Shown: positions 9,498-20,555 of the stretch, in pieces
Layout: each line of letters opens with the position of its first letter
Position numbering within the stretch: position 1 is the stretch's first letter
Origin: Delphinella strobiligena
Taxonomy: Eukaryota > Ascomycota > Dothideomycetes > Dothideales > Dothioraceae
Direction of reading: 5' to 3'
NCBI GenBank assembly: GCA_009982845.1
Contig: JAADKB010000008.1
Location: 930,001-994,000 of the forward strand
Length of the DNA stretch: 64,000 bases
Notes under the pieces: model-generated
Told to the model about the DNA's origin: nothing
Databases searched by the model: none
The model's input: the letters and a program-made list of their open reading frames with translations, nothing else
Translations under genes and position numbers: made by a program

Positions 9498-11852
9498 TTA
9501 GAATAGAGCGGCAAGAGCGATGAGACCACCAGCCACGACAGCGGCAGGTTTGTTCATGGAAGCGGCGCCGGTGTATACAGGAGGAGTAGCAGAGCCGGAG
9601 GGAACAGTGCCGTTGGTGCTGGATGGAGGAGCAGGGGAGCTGCTTGCCGTATTGGCCGGGATACTGCTGGCATTTGACACGCTGGAAGTGGTTAGGGCGG
9701 TAGACTCCGGTGTGCAAGCTCCAGTACCAGCCTGGACCTGGCCATCAGAGATCTGAGAGACGATGCAAAGAGAGACCGAGCTGACTGGTACGACAGGAAC
9801 CGGGGCAGAGATGACAGGAGCAGTAGTCTCGGGAGCAGTAGTGGCAGGAACAGAGCTGCTCTCGACGACAGAGGATGAAGCAACTGGAACAACAGGGCTA
9901 GAGACAGGAGAGCTGGGAGCCGAGTATGCAGGGGTACTCTCAGCTGGGGGAGGAGTGTGGACGACCGACACAGTTGTGCTGACAATTGCGGGCGAGGTTG
10001 CCACGGGAGAGCTGCTGATAGGAGCAGGAGCCACGGGAGTGGTCGAAGTGTAGACAGACACAGTCTCCCATACACTAGTGTGGGTGGCGCCAGAGGTAAC
10101 GTAGGTGCTGGTCACGGGGCAAGTGGTTGTGTAGAGAGTGGTGTCCACAACCACAGTGGTGGTCTCAGCTGGAGAGGAAGTAACAGGAGATGAGGCAACG
10201 GCGGTAGTCACAACAGTGGTGCCAACTGAGACAGAGGTAGTATGAACAGAAGCCGGGCAATTGGTAACTTCTGGTGCGCAAGAAGTCTCAGTAATCTCCG
10301 TGGTGCTGTACAGCACGATCGTGGTTGGCTGCACTGCGGGAGTGGTGGTCTGGACTGCTGAAACAGGTGACGAGCTCGGCTTCGAGACTGGAACGGTACT
10401 GGTCAGAGTAACGATGACTGAAGAAGTAGTCTGGTAGATCGAAGTCTTGGTAACACCGCTGGTAACGTAGGTGCTTGTGACTGGGCAGACCGTGGTCGAA
10501 ATCGTGGTAACTTCAGTCTCAGTAACAGGGGCGACAGGGTACGAGCTTGTCAAAGTCACGTAGGAAGTAGTCTCGTAGATCGAAGTCTTCGTAACACCGC
10601 TGGTCACATAAGTGCTTGTGACTGGGCAGACTGTTGTGGATACTGTGGTAATTTCAGTCTCGGTGACAGCTGGAGCGGTAGGCACAGACGAGGTCTTCGT
10701 AAGTGTGCAAGGGCAGTCCGTGATTGTGAGGGTAGTTGCCTGTGTCACTGTGTATGTCTTGCTGCCATACGTCAGAGTAGTCGGGGCTGGGCAGTAGGTT
10801 GTGAAAGAGGTGACGACTTCCGTGGTGGTGACAGCTGGAGCAGTTCCAGTGGGACCAGCTGGGATCGTCTTCGACAGGGTGTAGTAGGACGTGTTTGTCA
10901 CGGTGGAGACAGTCTCATAGGTCGAGGTGAGAGTAGAAGGACCAGCCGGGCCAGAAGTAGTGTACGTCGATGTTGCTGGACAGGTGGTCGTCGTAGTGTA
11001 TTCCACTGAAGTTACTGTAAGGTTACCAGTAGGGAAAGGAGCAGACGTGGCAGGCCCACTACTTGAAGCGGTAGCTGGAGAGACTGGAGCTGACGAGGTC
11101 TTGGTAAGGGTGCAAGGGCAGTCGGTGATTGTGAGGGTAGTTGCTTGGGTCACTGTGTAGGTGTGGGTGCCGTAAGTCAAGGTAGTTGGGGCTGGGCAGT
11201 AAGTGGTGAAAGATGTGACGACTTCGGTAGTGACCGTAGTGCTTCCGGCAGATGGGATTGTGGTGACGGGAGAAGTAGTGGTGGAAGAGGCGTTGTATCC
11301 CCAAGCAGAGCTTGAGCTGACCGGGGATGACCAGCCAGAAGATGACCAGCCAGTAGGCTTAATGCTGGGAGTAGACCAGGCAGACTCAGAGGGGGAGCTG
11401 AGTGGTGCAGTGGGGTAGGCAGACCAAGAGCTGCTGCTAGAAGATGACCAACCAGTAGGCTTAATGCTGGGAGTAGACCAGATATACTCAGAGGGGGAGC
11501 TGAGTGGTGCAGTTGGGTAGGCAGACCAAGAGCTGCTGCTAGACGATGACCAACCAGTAGGCTTGACGCTGGGAGTAGACCAGACATACTCAGAGGGGGA
11601 GCTGAGTGGTGCAGTTGGGTAGGCAGACCAAGAGCTGCTGCTAGAAGATGACCAACCAGTAGGCTCAACGCTGGGAGAAGACCAGACAGACTCAGAGGAG
11701 CTGAGTGGTGCAATGGGGTAGGCAGACAAAGAGCTGATGCTAGAAGATGACCAGGACTCGACATCAGTGGCTGACCATGCTTCGCGAGAATGGTTACCCC
11801 AATGAGCGGTGGCAAGCCCAGCAAGGCCAGCGAGAACTGTGAACGACTTCAT
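9498..11852 (-). CDS. Ser/Thr-rich repetitive GPI-anchored cell-wall protein (adhesin-like)
   Basis: A secreted, probably heavily O-glycosylated surface protein of 784 residues. The true start is the ATG at 11852 (MKSFTVLAGLAGLATAHW, a good signal peptide); the open frame extends six codons upstream but only from a TTG. The first ~180 residues hold about four near-identical 34-residue repeats (PTGWSSSSSSSWSAYP..., 102 bp at DNA level, about 11330-11750). Next come two copies of a module with VVTSFTTYCPAPTTLTYG and TLTITDCPCTLTKTSS, a module common in fungal wall mannoproteins. They are interleaved with several copies of an EVTTISTTVCPVTSTYVTSG unit. A Ser/Pro/Val-rich stalk follows, then a GPI signal with small residues and the tail AAVVAGGLIALAALF. 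The function in adhesion is inferred; no ligand-binding domain is visible. Confidence 0.85.
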   Translation of the reverse strand: MKSFTVLAGLAGLATAHWGNHSREAWSATDVESWSSSSISSLSAYPIAPLSSSESVWSSPSVEPTGWSSSSSSSWSAYPTAPLSSPSEYVWSTPSVKPTGWSSSSSSSWSAYPTAPLSSPSEYIWSTPSIKPTGWSSSSSSSWSAYPTAPLSSPSESAWSTPSIKPTGWSSSGWSSPVSSSSAWGYNASSTTTSPVTTIPSAGSTTVTTEVVTSFTTYCPAPTTLTYGTHTYTVTQATTLTITDCPCTLTKTSSAPVSPATASSSGPATSAPFPTGNLTVTSVEYTTTTTCPATSTYTTSGPAGPSTLTSTYETVSTVTNTSYYTLSKTIPAGPTGTAPAVTTTEVVTSFTTYCPAPTTLTYGSKTYTVTQATTLTITDCPCTLTKTSSVPTAPAVTETEITTVSTTVCPVTSTYVTSGVTKTSIYETTSYVTLTSSYPVAPVTETEVTTISTTVCPVTSTYVTSGVTKTSIYQTTSSVIVTLTSTVPVSKPSSSPVSAVQTTTPAVQPTTIVLYSTTEITETSCAPEVTNCPASVHTTSVSVGTTVVTTAVASSPVTSSPAETTTVVVDTTLYTTTCPVTSTYVTSGATHTSVWETVSVYTSTTPVAPAPISSSPVATSPAIVSTTVSVVHTPPPAESTPAYSAPSSPVSSPVVPVASSSVVESSSVPATTAPETTAPVISAPVPVVPVSSVSLCIVSQISDGQVQAGTGACTPESTALTTSSVSNASSIPANTASSSPAPPSSTNGTVPSGSATPPVYTGAASMNKPAAVVAGGLIALAALF
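11330..11750 (-). repeat. 102-bp coding tandem repeat in the wall-protein gene
   Basis: The string ccagtaggctt recurs at 11350 and 11452 and again at the same spacing, giving about four 102-bp units with few differences. Because the unit length is divisible by three, copy-number change would keep the frame. Such arrays in fungal wall genes commonly vary in length between strains. Confidence 0.85.
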
Positions 11853-12681
11853 ATTCTTTCCGCAGATCAATGCAGCAAATGGACGTAGACACTAAGGTAT
11901 AGCTTTGTTTCCAGCGAATGGATAGAGACAGACCTTAACGAACGAGTCCTCTCTGGAGGTGTATGGAGTGGCAGGGATTGGGATGGATTGAGAGTGAACC
12001 TACGGGGCGAGGTAGCATTATATGCTCCATGGTTGGCTACAGAAATAGCGGCCTTTCTCAACAAACATAATCTTTGCTTTGGCAGTAGTGTTACCAAGCA
12101 CGGCATTCCCACGCTGAGAGAGTTTGCACGCGCTTGACGTGATCTGCATGGCGCCGCTGATGAGGATCTCCAGATTCAGAGCACCAAGAGAAGGAGCATG
12201 GTGGAAGATAGACGGTACGAACTCGCTTGAGGATGAGCTTGGCGCTAAAGTGGGTTCCCCGTATCGATTAGTACGAGAGTATCGATTAAGGTAGTTAGTG
12301 TTTAGGCTTGCGCAAGGTACAAGCATGTCAAGTGGAGACCACGAGGACAAGAAAGTTTTTTGCTTCAGTAAGCGCCAGGCAATTGAGCGCGCCTAGAGCT
12401 CCGCCACTCCGTATGCTAGCCCAGACCTGCAGATGGCGATTGCAGTACTCGTCAAGGAAGCAACTTCGTGTTGTGGTGTGACATCGTCTTCAAGCGACTT
12501 TTGATGTCAGACGGCGTTTTCATGGACGGACGCTATCACTCGAGATACTCGTTACGACCGTTCGCTTGTTCCAACGATTGCCGGCGATCATCAACGACCC
12601 ACAACGGTTTGGGAACGGCGTGATCGTGGATGTCGACCAGAAGACTTCCAGCGTTTCCACGAGAGATAGACCCCACTATTC

Positions 12682-12761
12682 TCGAACGGGCTCAGAATAG
12701 AACGTCGATCTTCTTGGGGAAGTGCGACACAGTTCTGAGCCCGTTCGATCTTCTTGGGGAA
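12682..12761. repeat. 16-bp inverted repeat plus overlapping direct repeat
   Basis: Perfect arms tcgaacgggctcagaa (12682-12697) and ttctgagcccgttcga (12733-12748) flank a 35-bp loop. A direct repeat cgatcttcttggggaa occurs at 12706-12721 and 12746-12761, a 40-bp offset that starts inside the right arm. No gene is nearby. It may be a remnant of a small mobile element. Confidence 0.7.
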
Positions 12762-13503
12762 ATGAGACGCATCGTCAGGCGACGTCGGTATCAACATCTC
12801 GGTTGAATATGCTCCCAATACCTGATCTCGTTACCCATAAACCTCATAAGAAATAAAGAACAAAGTACAAGTTTATCTTTCTGTAAGTGGAGATAGCACG
12901 GAGAGAAGGACGGCCAGCCATAATGATGCAGTCAACTGTAGCCGAACTTTAAGGTCATACCACCGTCGCATCTGGCCTCCAGACCGAAGCTTTAGCGGAG
13001 GCACTCGGCCGACGCGAACCATGCTCAAGCCACACACGCAACTCTCTCGACCTCGAGGCTCGTGGTGCTGAGCGCATTGGGCAATAATATGCACGCGACT
13101 CGAAGAGGCACCGAGATGACAGGTTTGAGTGTCAGCAACGAAGCTAGGGCGCTAGGTCAGGCGAAAACCAGAAAAAAATGGCACTCAGCCATTGACTCCG
13201 GTACCTGCATCCACTCTCAAAAGCTCATATACATACTCGTACAGTCCAAGAATGGAAAACACAAAATGATTAGTCATAGACATTACATCTAAGTACATTT
13301 ATTACTGAATAATCGTCACTACTTGGCCAGCCGCAGCGGTTTGCCAAGGAAGGAAGTCAACAACCCCACTCTTATTATCTCAACGATTGTACAGAGTACC
13401 TTACCAAGAGTACTCTATGATAGTACCAAGCTGTACCATCCTCATTGCGGAGGTAGTAGTGGTGGAAGTTCATGGTTGCCCCCCCACCTTCCTGCTTCCC
13501 AAA

Positions 13504-13521
13504 ATGATACCATGGTATCAT
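13504..13521. repeat. 18-bp perfect palindrome
   Basis: The sequence atgataccatggtatcat equals its own reverse complement. It lies in the gene-poor stretch about 2.5 kb downstream of the Asi-like gene's stop codon. No function can be assigned. Confidence 0.7.
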
Positions 13522-16014
13522 GCTGCGGACGGAATGCCGCGGCAGGCCGAGCTAAACGCGCCACTCCACGACCCAGGAATAATTTACGTTTATTGGCTTT
13601 ATTCTCGCGTCCGCCTAAACTGTGTTGTATGCTGAGGGACGAATGGACACTCCATACCCATGGATGCCCAGTCAATAATTCCTGCATATTGGACCTTGCA
13701 GCAAATCCTTCGACCATTCCAAAAAGCATGTTGAGCTTTGCCGTCCTTAAGCCGAGCCACCATGACGATTCTGAACACGATCCAAAAGGCTTGTCTAGGT
13801 ATCCAGACGACAAATTGGGTACCTTAGCTTTGGTCGCGTGAAGTCTGGCGACGAGAGCTATTTTCTGCAACTTCGAGTACCTCGGGCAACCAGTGATCCT
13901 ACGAAGCAGGTCCTTAGGCCTTCGCGCCGAAGTGATGACTCCACCAACACGGCGTCGTTACACGAGCAATCGGATTTTATCACTTCATGGCTCTTCCGCT
14001 GTCATAGCAGTGTAGCCGAGCTGGTCACTAAGTATTGATTATTCTCGGAAAATTTTCTCGTATCAGCCATGTGTACCTACGTCAAGACACGGCATGGCTC
14101 TGGCATGAGATATGGCGAGGCAAGATATCGAGGCAAGCTATTGATGTAGCGTGATTGAGATTTTTCCAAGACGACGCATCTTGCAAGGGAACCGTGTTCT
14201 TCGTATTTACACGCTGTGACGGTCCCTCTTCCTGGCTGCCAGCATTGCCAGCATTGCCAGCTTTGCTGGCGATGAACTGTTGATCGTGGCAGTTCTAGAA
14301 AATACTGGTTGGATCATCACAATAGCCCACTCAGATTACCTCATAACCATCGGCATTAAGAACTCCACTGGTAAGTGCTCAAAGGGTTACGAGCATTTCA
14401 CTGTGATTCTCAGTAATCAGAGGAAGCCTCGGAAGCTCAACATAGGAACAAGTATATTGTGCAACTTTCTGTCTGCTTCCATGTATACAGACACCCACCC
14501 GCCCACACCCACGCAAAGAACATGTGTCATCCCTGTCTCCCGTCCACTCTTTTCCTCAAGCAAGACCACAGAGCTCCCGCTCCACTCTTTCCAACCGAAT
14601 CTGTCTTTTTATAGGTCGTTCTCACCTGAGCGCACGCTATACTGATCTATCTCCCACCGCCCATAGATACGCAGCTTACGGTACTAAAACGCGCATAGAT
14701 CTGTGTGTGAACGTGGGTTAATACACCATAGCCCGAGACTAGCCCACAGCGCACAACCGGGACAAGACAAGGAACCGTAACCTGTCGCCTTTCAACCGGC
14801 TCTCTGTGGCGGGATGCTCCGCGGGACTGGGCTGAGAAAGTCGAACGAACACGAGGACCCAAATAACGACAACGATGACGAGCTCCCAGAAACTGCATCC
14901 ATAAACTGCATCAATTCGTATTGTCGCAGCAGATAAAGCAGATCTTGACTCGTTAGCGCACAGCACACGTATGCGAACTCACAGATCAAGCAAAGCAAGG
15001 TTGCTGCCGCTTGAACAAGCATGCCTCGCTTCGGAGCCCAACTCGTGTCATTGCTATCTTTGCGTTGGCACACCGAGCCTCGCCTCGCTTCAAAAAACAT
15101 GTCGCTTTCGAGTCATGGTGACAATGCCGTCACACGTCCGAGATAAGTCTTGTCAAAGACCGTATACGACTGTCGGGCTTCATGGGAAAACGTGTCCATA
15201 TGACTAGACTCACCAACCGCGCTCGCAGCAATGTGATGGCTTTCCCAACCTCGCTACTACGAATAGAATCCTCACAGACAGAATCCGAGAGAATCAGTTT
15301 CTATAGCAAGACCATCTCGAACCCCAAGCGCTCGTAGAAGATTCGCTCTACACATTCTATTCTATCACCATGTTCTAAACACGCAGCTAGAACCGTATCG
15401 GGTACTGTATCCAGCGTACTTCTCATAGTCCACTGTTGTCACCGGTCCCTCTTACAATGACAACGACTATGCGATGCGAGCAAGACTGTCCAGCCAGCCA
15501 GCCATGGCCCGCGTATCATCGTGCTGACGTCGGGTGATTGCGAATAATCTGAACATGAGGTTGGACGCATGTGTCTTGGAGTGACTGACGTTGATACAAT
15601 TAAGTATTATGTGCGATAGGTTCAACGTGCGTTGCGCTGCTACTGGCAGACCTGGATGAGTGCGGGTTTGGTCAGAGCGACGCGAGTGGCGCGAGTAGAT
15701 ACGGATACACTTCAACTACTCAATGCGTTCACTGCTTGATTTGACGCGACTTCACTGTTGAGGGCCCTTGAGGATGAGGGCTGATCTACTGTTTTCGATC
15801 AATGGGTATCTCTGGTGTGAGAAGCTGTTCACAGGCAGCCTGCTTCTGGTTTATCCTGGATATCACTAGTATTGAAGCCGAGAAGTCAGGTGCCAATAAA
15901 GTACTGCACCATGGCAACACCTGCTACTGCGATATGCAAGGGGGAATCATATAAACTGTCGTGGCATTTAGGTTGTTATAATTTCTAAGAAATGCATAGC
16001 TTTGCTGGCCGAGA

Positions 16015-18892
16015 TCAAGGGACGTAAAGCCTAGAGTAGGCCGTGACGGGCGTCCTGCATGTCATGCAATTGGAAAAGTTCCTCGTCGCAACTCCCACGC
16101 GGCAGTCATCGCAAATGCTTAGACAGCCACAGGGCCAGACCATGATGACTCGTGGATTGGACTGACACACAACGCACTGAGGTCCGTTAGATCCCATGCC
16201 TTCGGCTCCTGAATCCCATGAACCGCCCTTGGCAGTATTGCTGGACATTCTCGCTCGTCGCTCGAGGATGAATTGCTCAAGTGCGACCTCCTCTTCTGCC
16301 TCCGTCCCGAGGCTACTGCTCTGGCCACTTGCATCTCGCTCATTCGTAGACCCTGTGAGAAGCCGAGCTTTGTCACGAGTCAGCCGTCGTCGGTATTGCG
16401 ACCTGGTCATTGGCTGGTCCGTTTGCAGATGACGAGAAAGCATTTGCGCTTCCTCCCGATCTTGGGCTGATCTAGGATCCAGTAAGCGGGCGAGATCTGA
16501 AATCCCTATGGTGGGCTCTGGCGTATCCTCCCTACTCAATGGTAAGAAGTCGTCCTGGGTAGGCGTGCGCCGGCCGCTCTCATCCTCAAAGACATCGCTG
16601 GCAGCGCTGGACATGGATATCATGCTTGTCGTATCATCATCGACGTCGTGAGCAGCAAAATCGCCACTCTGATCTATGTCGCCCCACCAACCACCTCGTT
16701 TCCACCAGTCATACAAGCCAGCATCCACGGCTTCATCAGTCGGATCTAAACCTGACGCGCCGCTCCGTAGCCGGCGACGCATCTCCAACTCTACATCAAT
16801 GTTGGCATTTTCTGGGATTGAAAGCGTGCCATCATCTGACACAAGCCAGAAGTCAGGGGTCTCGGCTCGCTGCCTGGTCGGTGGCCTGTCATTGCCTGGC
16901 AGGGTATCTCGGTGGTCGGCGGCACGTCGCAGCCATTGTGGTGCTCTGGCAGCGAGACCAAGCCATGCAAGGAAGCCAAATAGTAGCCTGGCACTTGTAC
17001 GGGCTAGGAGTAAATGGACGCCTCTGAAAAACTCAACTGTCAATTGCCACCTCCCACGTCGTTCTGCGATGCCAAGTCCACTGTCGGCACCAATAGACTT
17101 GGCAGTGGCAGGGCCTGGCTTGGACTTGCGCTCCCTGGCAAAGCCAGATTGGAGGGCAGGGTTGGCAATGTCTGTGAAATGGAGACCGGCCGCTATGCGT
17201 TCGTCGATCAGCTCGGGTGGAATGTTTCCCAGGTGCCGACGGTTTTCGGCCTTGGCTGCCAATTCATCAAGTCGTTTCTCTTCCAGCCAAGTCATGTTGT
17301 GGATGCGGATTCTGCTTCCTTCATTGAGATAGACAGCTTCACTAGCGGCAGTGAGAATGTTAAAACCAATCTTTAGAAGGGTGGTATAAAAATCCTCGGT
17401 CCAGTTGATCTTAATAGATGACGAGGAGGAGAATTGCACGTTTGCTTGCAAGTTGTGAAAGGCCAGACGGAGGCGTTCTCTGAGGGATGGATTCGGCGTG
17501 GCACCAGCTGGGAGCGAAATGGCTGTGACGACTAGAGCGGCGGCATATATTGAAGCACATACGGAAATACCCGCGAGGATCAAAATGTGGGGGATGAAGC
17601 CAATGATGCAGACTGTAGGAAATCGCAAGATGCCCAGATCATCTATGGGGCTGGAGAGGACGTGATAAAAGCTCCAGATGAAGGCGGTCATGTAGCAAGC
17701 GGCCCAGATTGCGGTATTGATGAGACGATACTGGTCTCTCCGGCCGGTGATGGCAAGCACAGCGCTGCTGATATGGCTCAAGCAAGAAATCAAGCAGATG
17801 AGCAAGACCTCGGGAGGGGCATTAAGCCTCTTGAGGACCATTGCTTTTGTGAGTAGCGGAGAGGATGATGATGTGATAGAGTCAGAAGATGAAGCATTCC
17901 TTGATGTAGAAGCGCCCATCCTCGGAGCGCCGAAGAAGTCTAGACCCAGAGCGTTCGAGATCATGCTCTCGCATTCAGCGAAGGATAGAGAGTGCTCAAA
18001 CAAAGTCATGCCGGTTTCTGGCATCAGAGTACGGCCTTGCAAGGCGCAGGCCAGAGTTTCGACAAACTGGCTGAAGCATAGAGTCACAAAAACCGGCCAT
18101 ATGAGACGGTAGGAGCCCATTACGTTCAATTTGTTGTTGTCCACCAGGGCCATATCCATGGCGGCGCAGCAGTCAGCATCTGTGGTCCAGAAAAGGAGAG
18201 CAGAGCTCAGATGGTAGAGGAGGCCAGCTTCACCACCAAAGTTGATTGCGAGACGCTTCTCGGCATCACGGTAGCGATAAAGCGGGTATTGTGGAGAAGT
18301 CTGACACTTCATGGCCTGAAGGACTTGTATAGCCTGAGAGAGTAGGAAGAGAATTGGTAATGAGTAGACGAAGAGACGGGTACGCCATCTGAAAGTGAGG
18401 TTTTGACGAGACGAGGCGTAGAACTGTGTTCGATTGAGGAGGATTGACTGTAAGGCAGACACGGTTAGCGGACTCAAGGTAGGAGTACGAGATTGGTAGA
18501 CATGCAATAACAAAAGTAGTCAGAGCCCAGCGGGACCCCAAGTAGGAGAACATGCCACCGAAACCTCTGATAGCATCCGAGTTGAGGGGAGCTGTGATAT
18601 AGGATATGAAACCGCCTTGGTCTTCAAGCGGGGTGGCAGCGGCAGCAGCGGTTCGAGCGACAGTCGAAGCAGCCTGGGCAAAGGCAGAAGTCGTGTTGAA
18701 AGTTGTTGTGTTGGCCAGGTCTATGGGGGTTGCTTCTGCTATTACACTGCCTCCGCTCCTAAGTTTTCCTACGACAGACTCCATTTGTTCCGGCAGGGTG
18801 TCGATGGCGAATTGACCAAGCTTGCGGGCAAGACGAGGCACGACCATAAGCAGGTCAGCCGAGGAGGGGATGTAGGAGGCATTAGTAGCCAT
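16015..18892 (-). CDS. Polytopic membrane RING-type ubiquitin ligase, Asi1/Asi3-like
   Basis: Probably an E3 ubiquitin ligase of the nuclear envelope or ER, like yeast Asi1/Asi3, which degrade membrane proteins and latent transcription factors. There are two exons (18892-18512, 18447-16015); the 64-nt intron has donor GTTATT and branch CGCTAAC and keeps phase, giving 937 residues. Several hydrophobic segments are visible, including LFVYSLPILFLLSQAIQVL, LIWPVFVTLCFSQFVETLA, LICLISCLSHISSAVLAI and IIGFIPHILILAGISVCAS. A long acidic cytosolic or nucleosolic region follows. The last ~50 residues form the RING: CVVC, WPCGC, CDDC and CMTC. All eight ligands appear to be Cys, the usual His being replaced in PCGC. 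It shares a 550-bp divergent promoter with PI31. Family is likely; the exact orthologue is not certain. Confidence 0.8.
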
Positions 18893-19442
18893 TCCGGATG
18901 TCAGGTGCTGCGTTGTTTGATTCTCTTGTCTCAGGCGGAAACGCGAAGTCCCATGATGGTCGCCAACACTTATATAATTATTTATGCGTTCGGTATGGCG
19001 ACGATGAGCAAGTGTAGACGTCCAAGGTAGAAGGTGGAGGTTTGGCGTGGACAAGAGTGAGGGCCTCTCTTGGTTGGCTCTAGATTTAATGCATGCCGTG
19101 GACGTCTGCTCTTCCTTCGACGATGTCTAAGATTGTTTACTGCTCTCAGAACATCCAGTTTATGCTCAAAGCAGCCATGTGAGGTCACAATCCACTGAGC
19201 CACGCGCCGATTTACCTTACCCCACGTCGAGAAGCTTCAGCCTTGGCACAGTCGGATTTAGCGGATTTACGAGTACATCATCACTGTGTTGCCTGGTGGG
19301 GCTGTGGTGCCTTCCTACGATAAATGTGTGCCTTCGTACTGATGATATTGTTATTAAATCCCACAGAAGCCAATCATCGGTCATCAACTTTGTTCTGACG
19401 CTAAAATCACACATATCTCGTCTATCCACCATACACCACGCC
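18893..19442. promoter_or_regulatory. Shared divergent promoter region, Asi-like / PI31
   Basis: These 550 bp lie between two start codons on opposite strands. I see no RNA gene or repeat. The region is presumed to hold both promoters; no specific element was identified. Confidence 0.4.
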
Positions 19443-20555
19443 ATGTCGACTTCATCATCTGATCCGTTGGCACCTCACACTCTGGCTGCAATAATAGCAT
19501 CGAGCTTACCCACCGACTCATCACCCTCACTCAAGAACGCCTATGATGCTGTCGCCATCGCAGCCCATTCCGCTATGCTGTCAGTCGGCTTCAGGCTCAT
19601 CGGCCTAGGTGAAGATCACAAAATCGACGCCACCTCTGACTCTTCCCACCCAACAAGCCTACCGTCAGAATGGAATGCATCACAGCCCAACTATGCCTTT
19701 CGCTACGCTCACTCACGATCATCCATGGAATACCTACTCAAGATAAGCCGTATGGGTAACAAAGCTGTAATACTGGGCATGGGTCTCGGTGATGACAAAA
19801 CCAATACCTTCGACATCAAAGTTGCCGATTATGTCTCGGAATCTTCTCTGCCTGCCAACCAACCACACTCCTCCAGTGAGCAAGAGCAGACTACACAGGC
19901 GATCATCGATATATTCATCTCGAGTGCCAGGCTTGCCGACTTCGCAAAGCTCTTCCGCCTCAACATCATCCAGAAGCTTATTCCTGGCCTTCAAAAGGAA
20001 GGCTATGAAGAAAGCACCGCACAAAGTACCTCGTCAGCTCACACTCAACAGCAACGTGATCCCGAGAGGCCGCGCCATGACCCTCTACGTGACGACCACC
20101 AGCCCCCGGCTCGCCCTCATCCTCTGCATGATCCTCTTGCACAGCCACCTCGTCCTTTCCCAGCTGGCGAATTCGCACCACCTGGTTTCGAGGATCCCTA
20201 TGAGATGACAAGACCACCTCGTCCTATGGCCGGTACCCCTGGCTTTGGCAATATCGGTGAGCGCGATCTCTACCCTCAAGGTCTTGGTCCAAGAGATGGT
20301 CTTTGGGGTGGTCTTGGCCCTGGTCTTGGTGGCGGCATTGGAAGCGGAGGCATGTACCCTACCTTTGACGATCCTCTCTTTGCTGGTCAAGGAAGAGGAA
20401 ACGGTCAATATGATCCACAGGCTCCTCCGGGAAGTCGCTATGATCCCGTGGGCCCAGGAGGAGCACCCAGGGGTAGTGGCTACGGACCAGGTGGACATAC
20501 AGGCGGACGTCCACCAAACCCTTTTGGAGGTTTCGGCAGCGGTGATTTTGTTTGA
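19443..20555 (+). CDS. PI31-type proteasome regulator
   Basis: Homologue of PI31 (PSMF1), which binds the 20S proteasome and influences its activity and assembly. It is a single exon of 370 residues. The N-terminal FP (Fbxo7/PI31) domain spans roughly residues 10-165 (KNAYDAVAIAAHSAMLSVGF, YAFRYAHSRSSMEYLLKISR, LGMGLGDDK). The C-terminal half is Pro/Gly-rich with the family signatures IGERDLYPQGLGP and GGMYPTFDDPLF, ending in a glycine-rich disordered tail. The open frame extends upstream to 19179, but the upstream part is non-conserved and MSTSSSDPLAPHTL at 19443 matches the usual start. Another proteasome factor, STS1, lies in the same window 43 kb away; no functional link is implied. Confidence 0.9.
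   Translation: MSTSSSDPLAPHTLAAIIASSLPTDSSPSLKNAYDAVAIAAHSAMLSVGFRLIGLGEDHKIDATSDSSHPTSLPSEWNASQPNYAFRYAHSRSSMEYLLKISRMGNKAVILGMGLGDDKTNTFDIKVADYVSESSLPANQPHSSSEQEQTTQAIIDIFISSARLADFAKLFRLNIIQKLIPGLQKEGYEESTAQSTSSAHTQQQRDPERPRHDPLRDDHQPPARPHPLHDPLAQPPRPFPAGEFAPPGFEDPYEMTRPPRPMAGTPGFGNIGERDLYPQGLGPRDGLWGGLGPGLGGGIGSGGMYPTFDDPLFAGQGRGNGQYDPQAPPGSRYDPVGPGGAPRGSGYGPGGHTGGRPPNPFGGFGSGDFV

Larger units (their letters stand above)
11853..16014. other. Gene-poor 4.2-kb stretch
   Basis: No reading frame here looks conserved or coding. The longest ones (for example 13323-13841 plus and 13442-13870 minus) overlap antisense to each other, and the plus one opens on TTG rather than ATG. The first ~200 bp is presumably the wall-gene promoter. 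Two small structures stand out and are listed separately: an inverted repeat at 12682-12748 and an 18-bp palindrome at 13504-13521. Near 14230-14270 cagcattgc is repeated in tandem. I see no transposase or terminal repeats. Confidence 0.5.

Noticed and set aside
11177..11824. 215-codon second frame within the wall-protein gene
   Set aside because: It is periodic only because the 102-bp repeat is read in another frame; the main frame has signal peptide, known modules and GPI tail.
13323..13870. Overlapping plus and minus open frames in the gene-poor stretch
   Set aside because: The plus frame opens on TTG; neither shows a domain, signal peptide or splice support, and the two are mutually antisense.
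14792..15100. Minus-strand frame with a hydrophobic segment (small membrane protein?)
   Set aside because: Short, low-complexity Ser-rich end, no homology recognised, and no neighbouring coding support.
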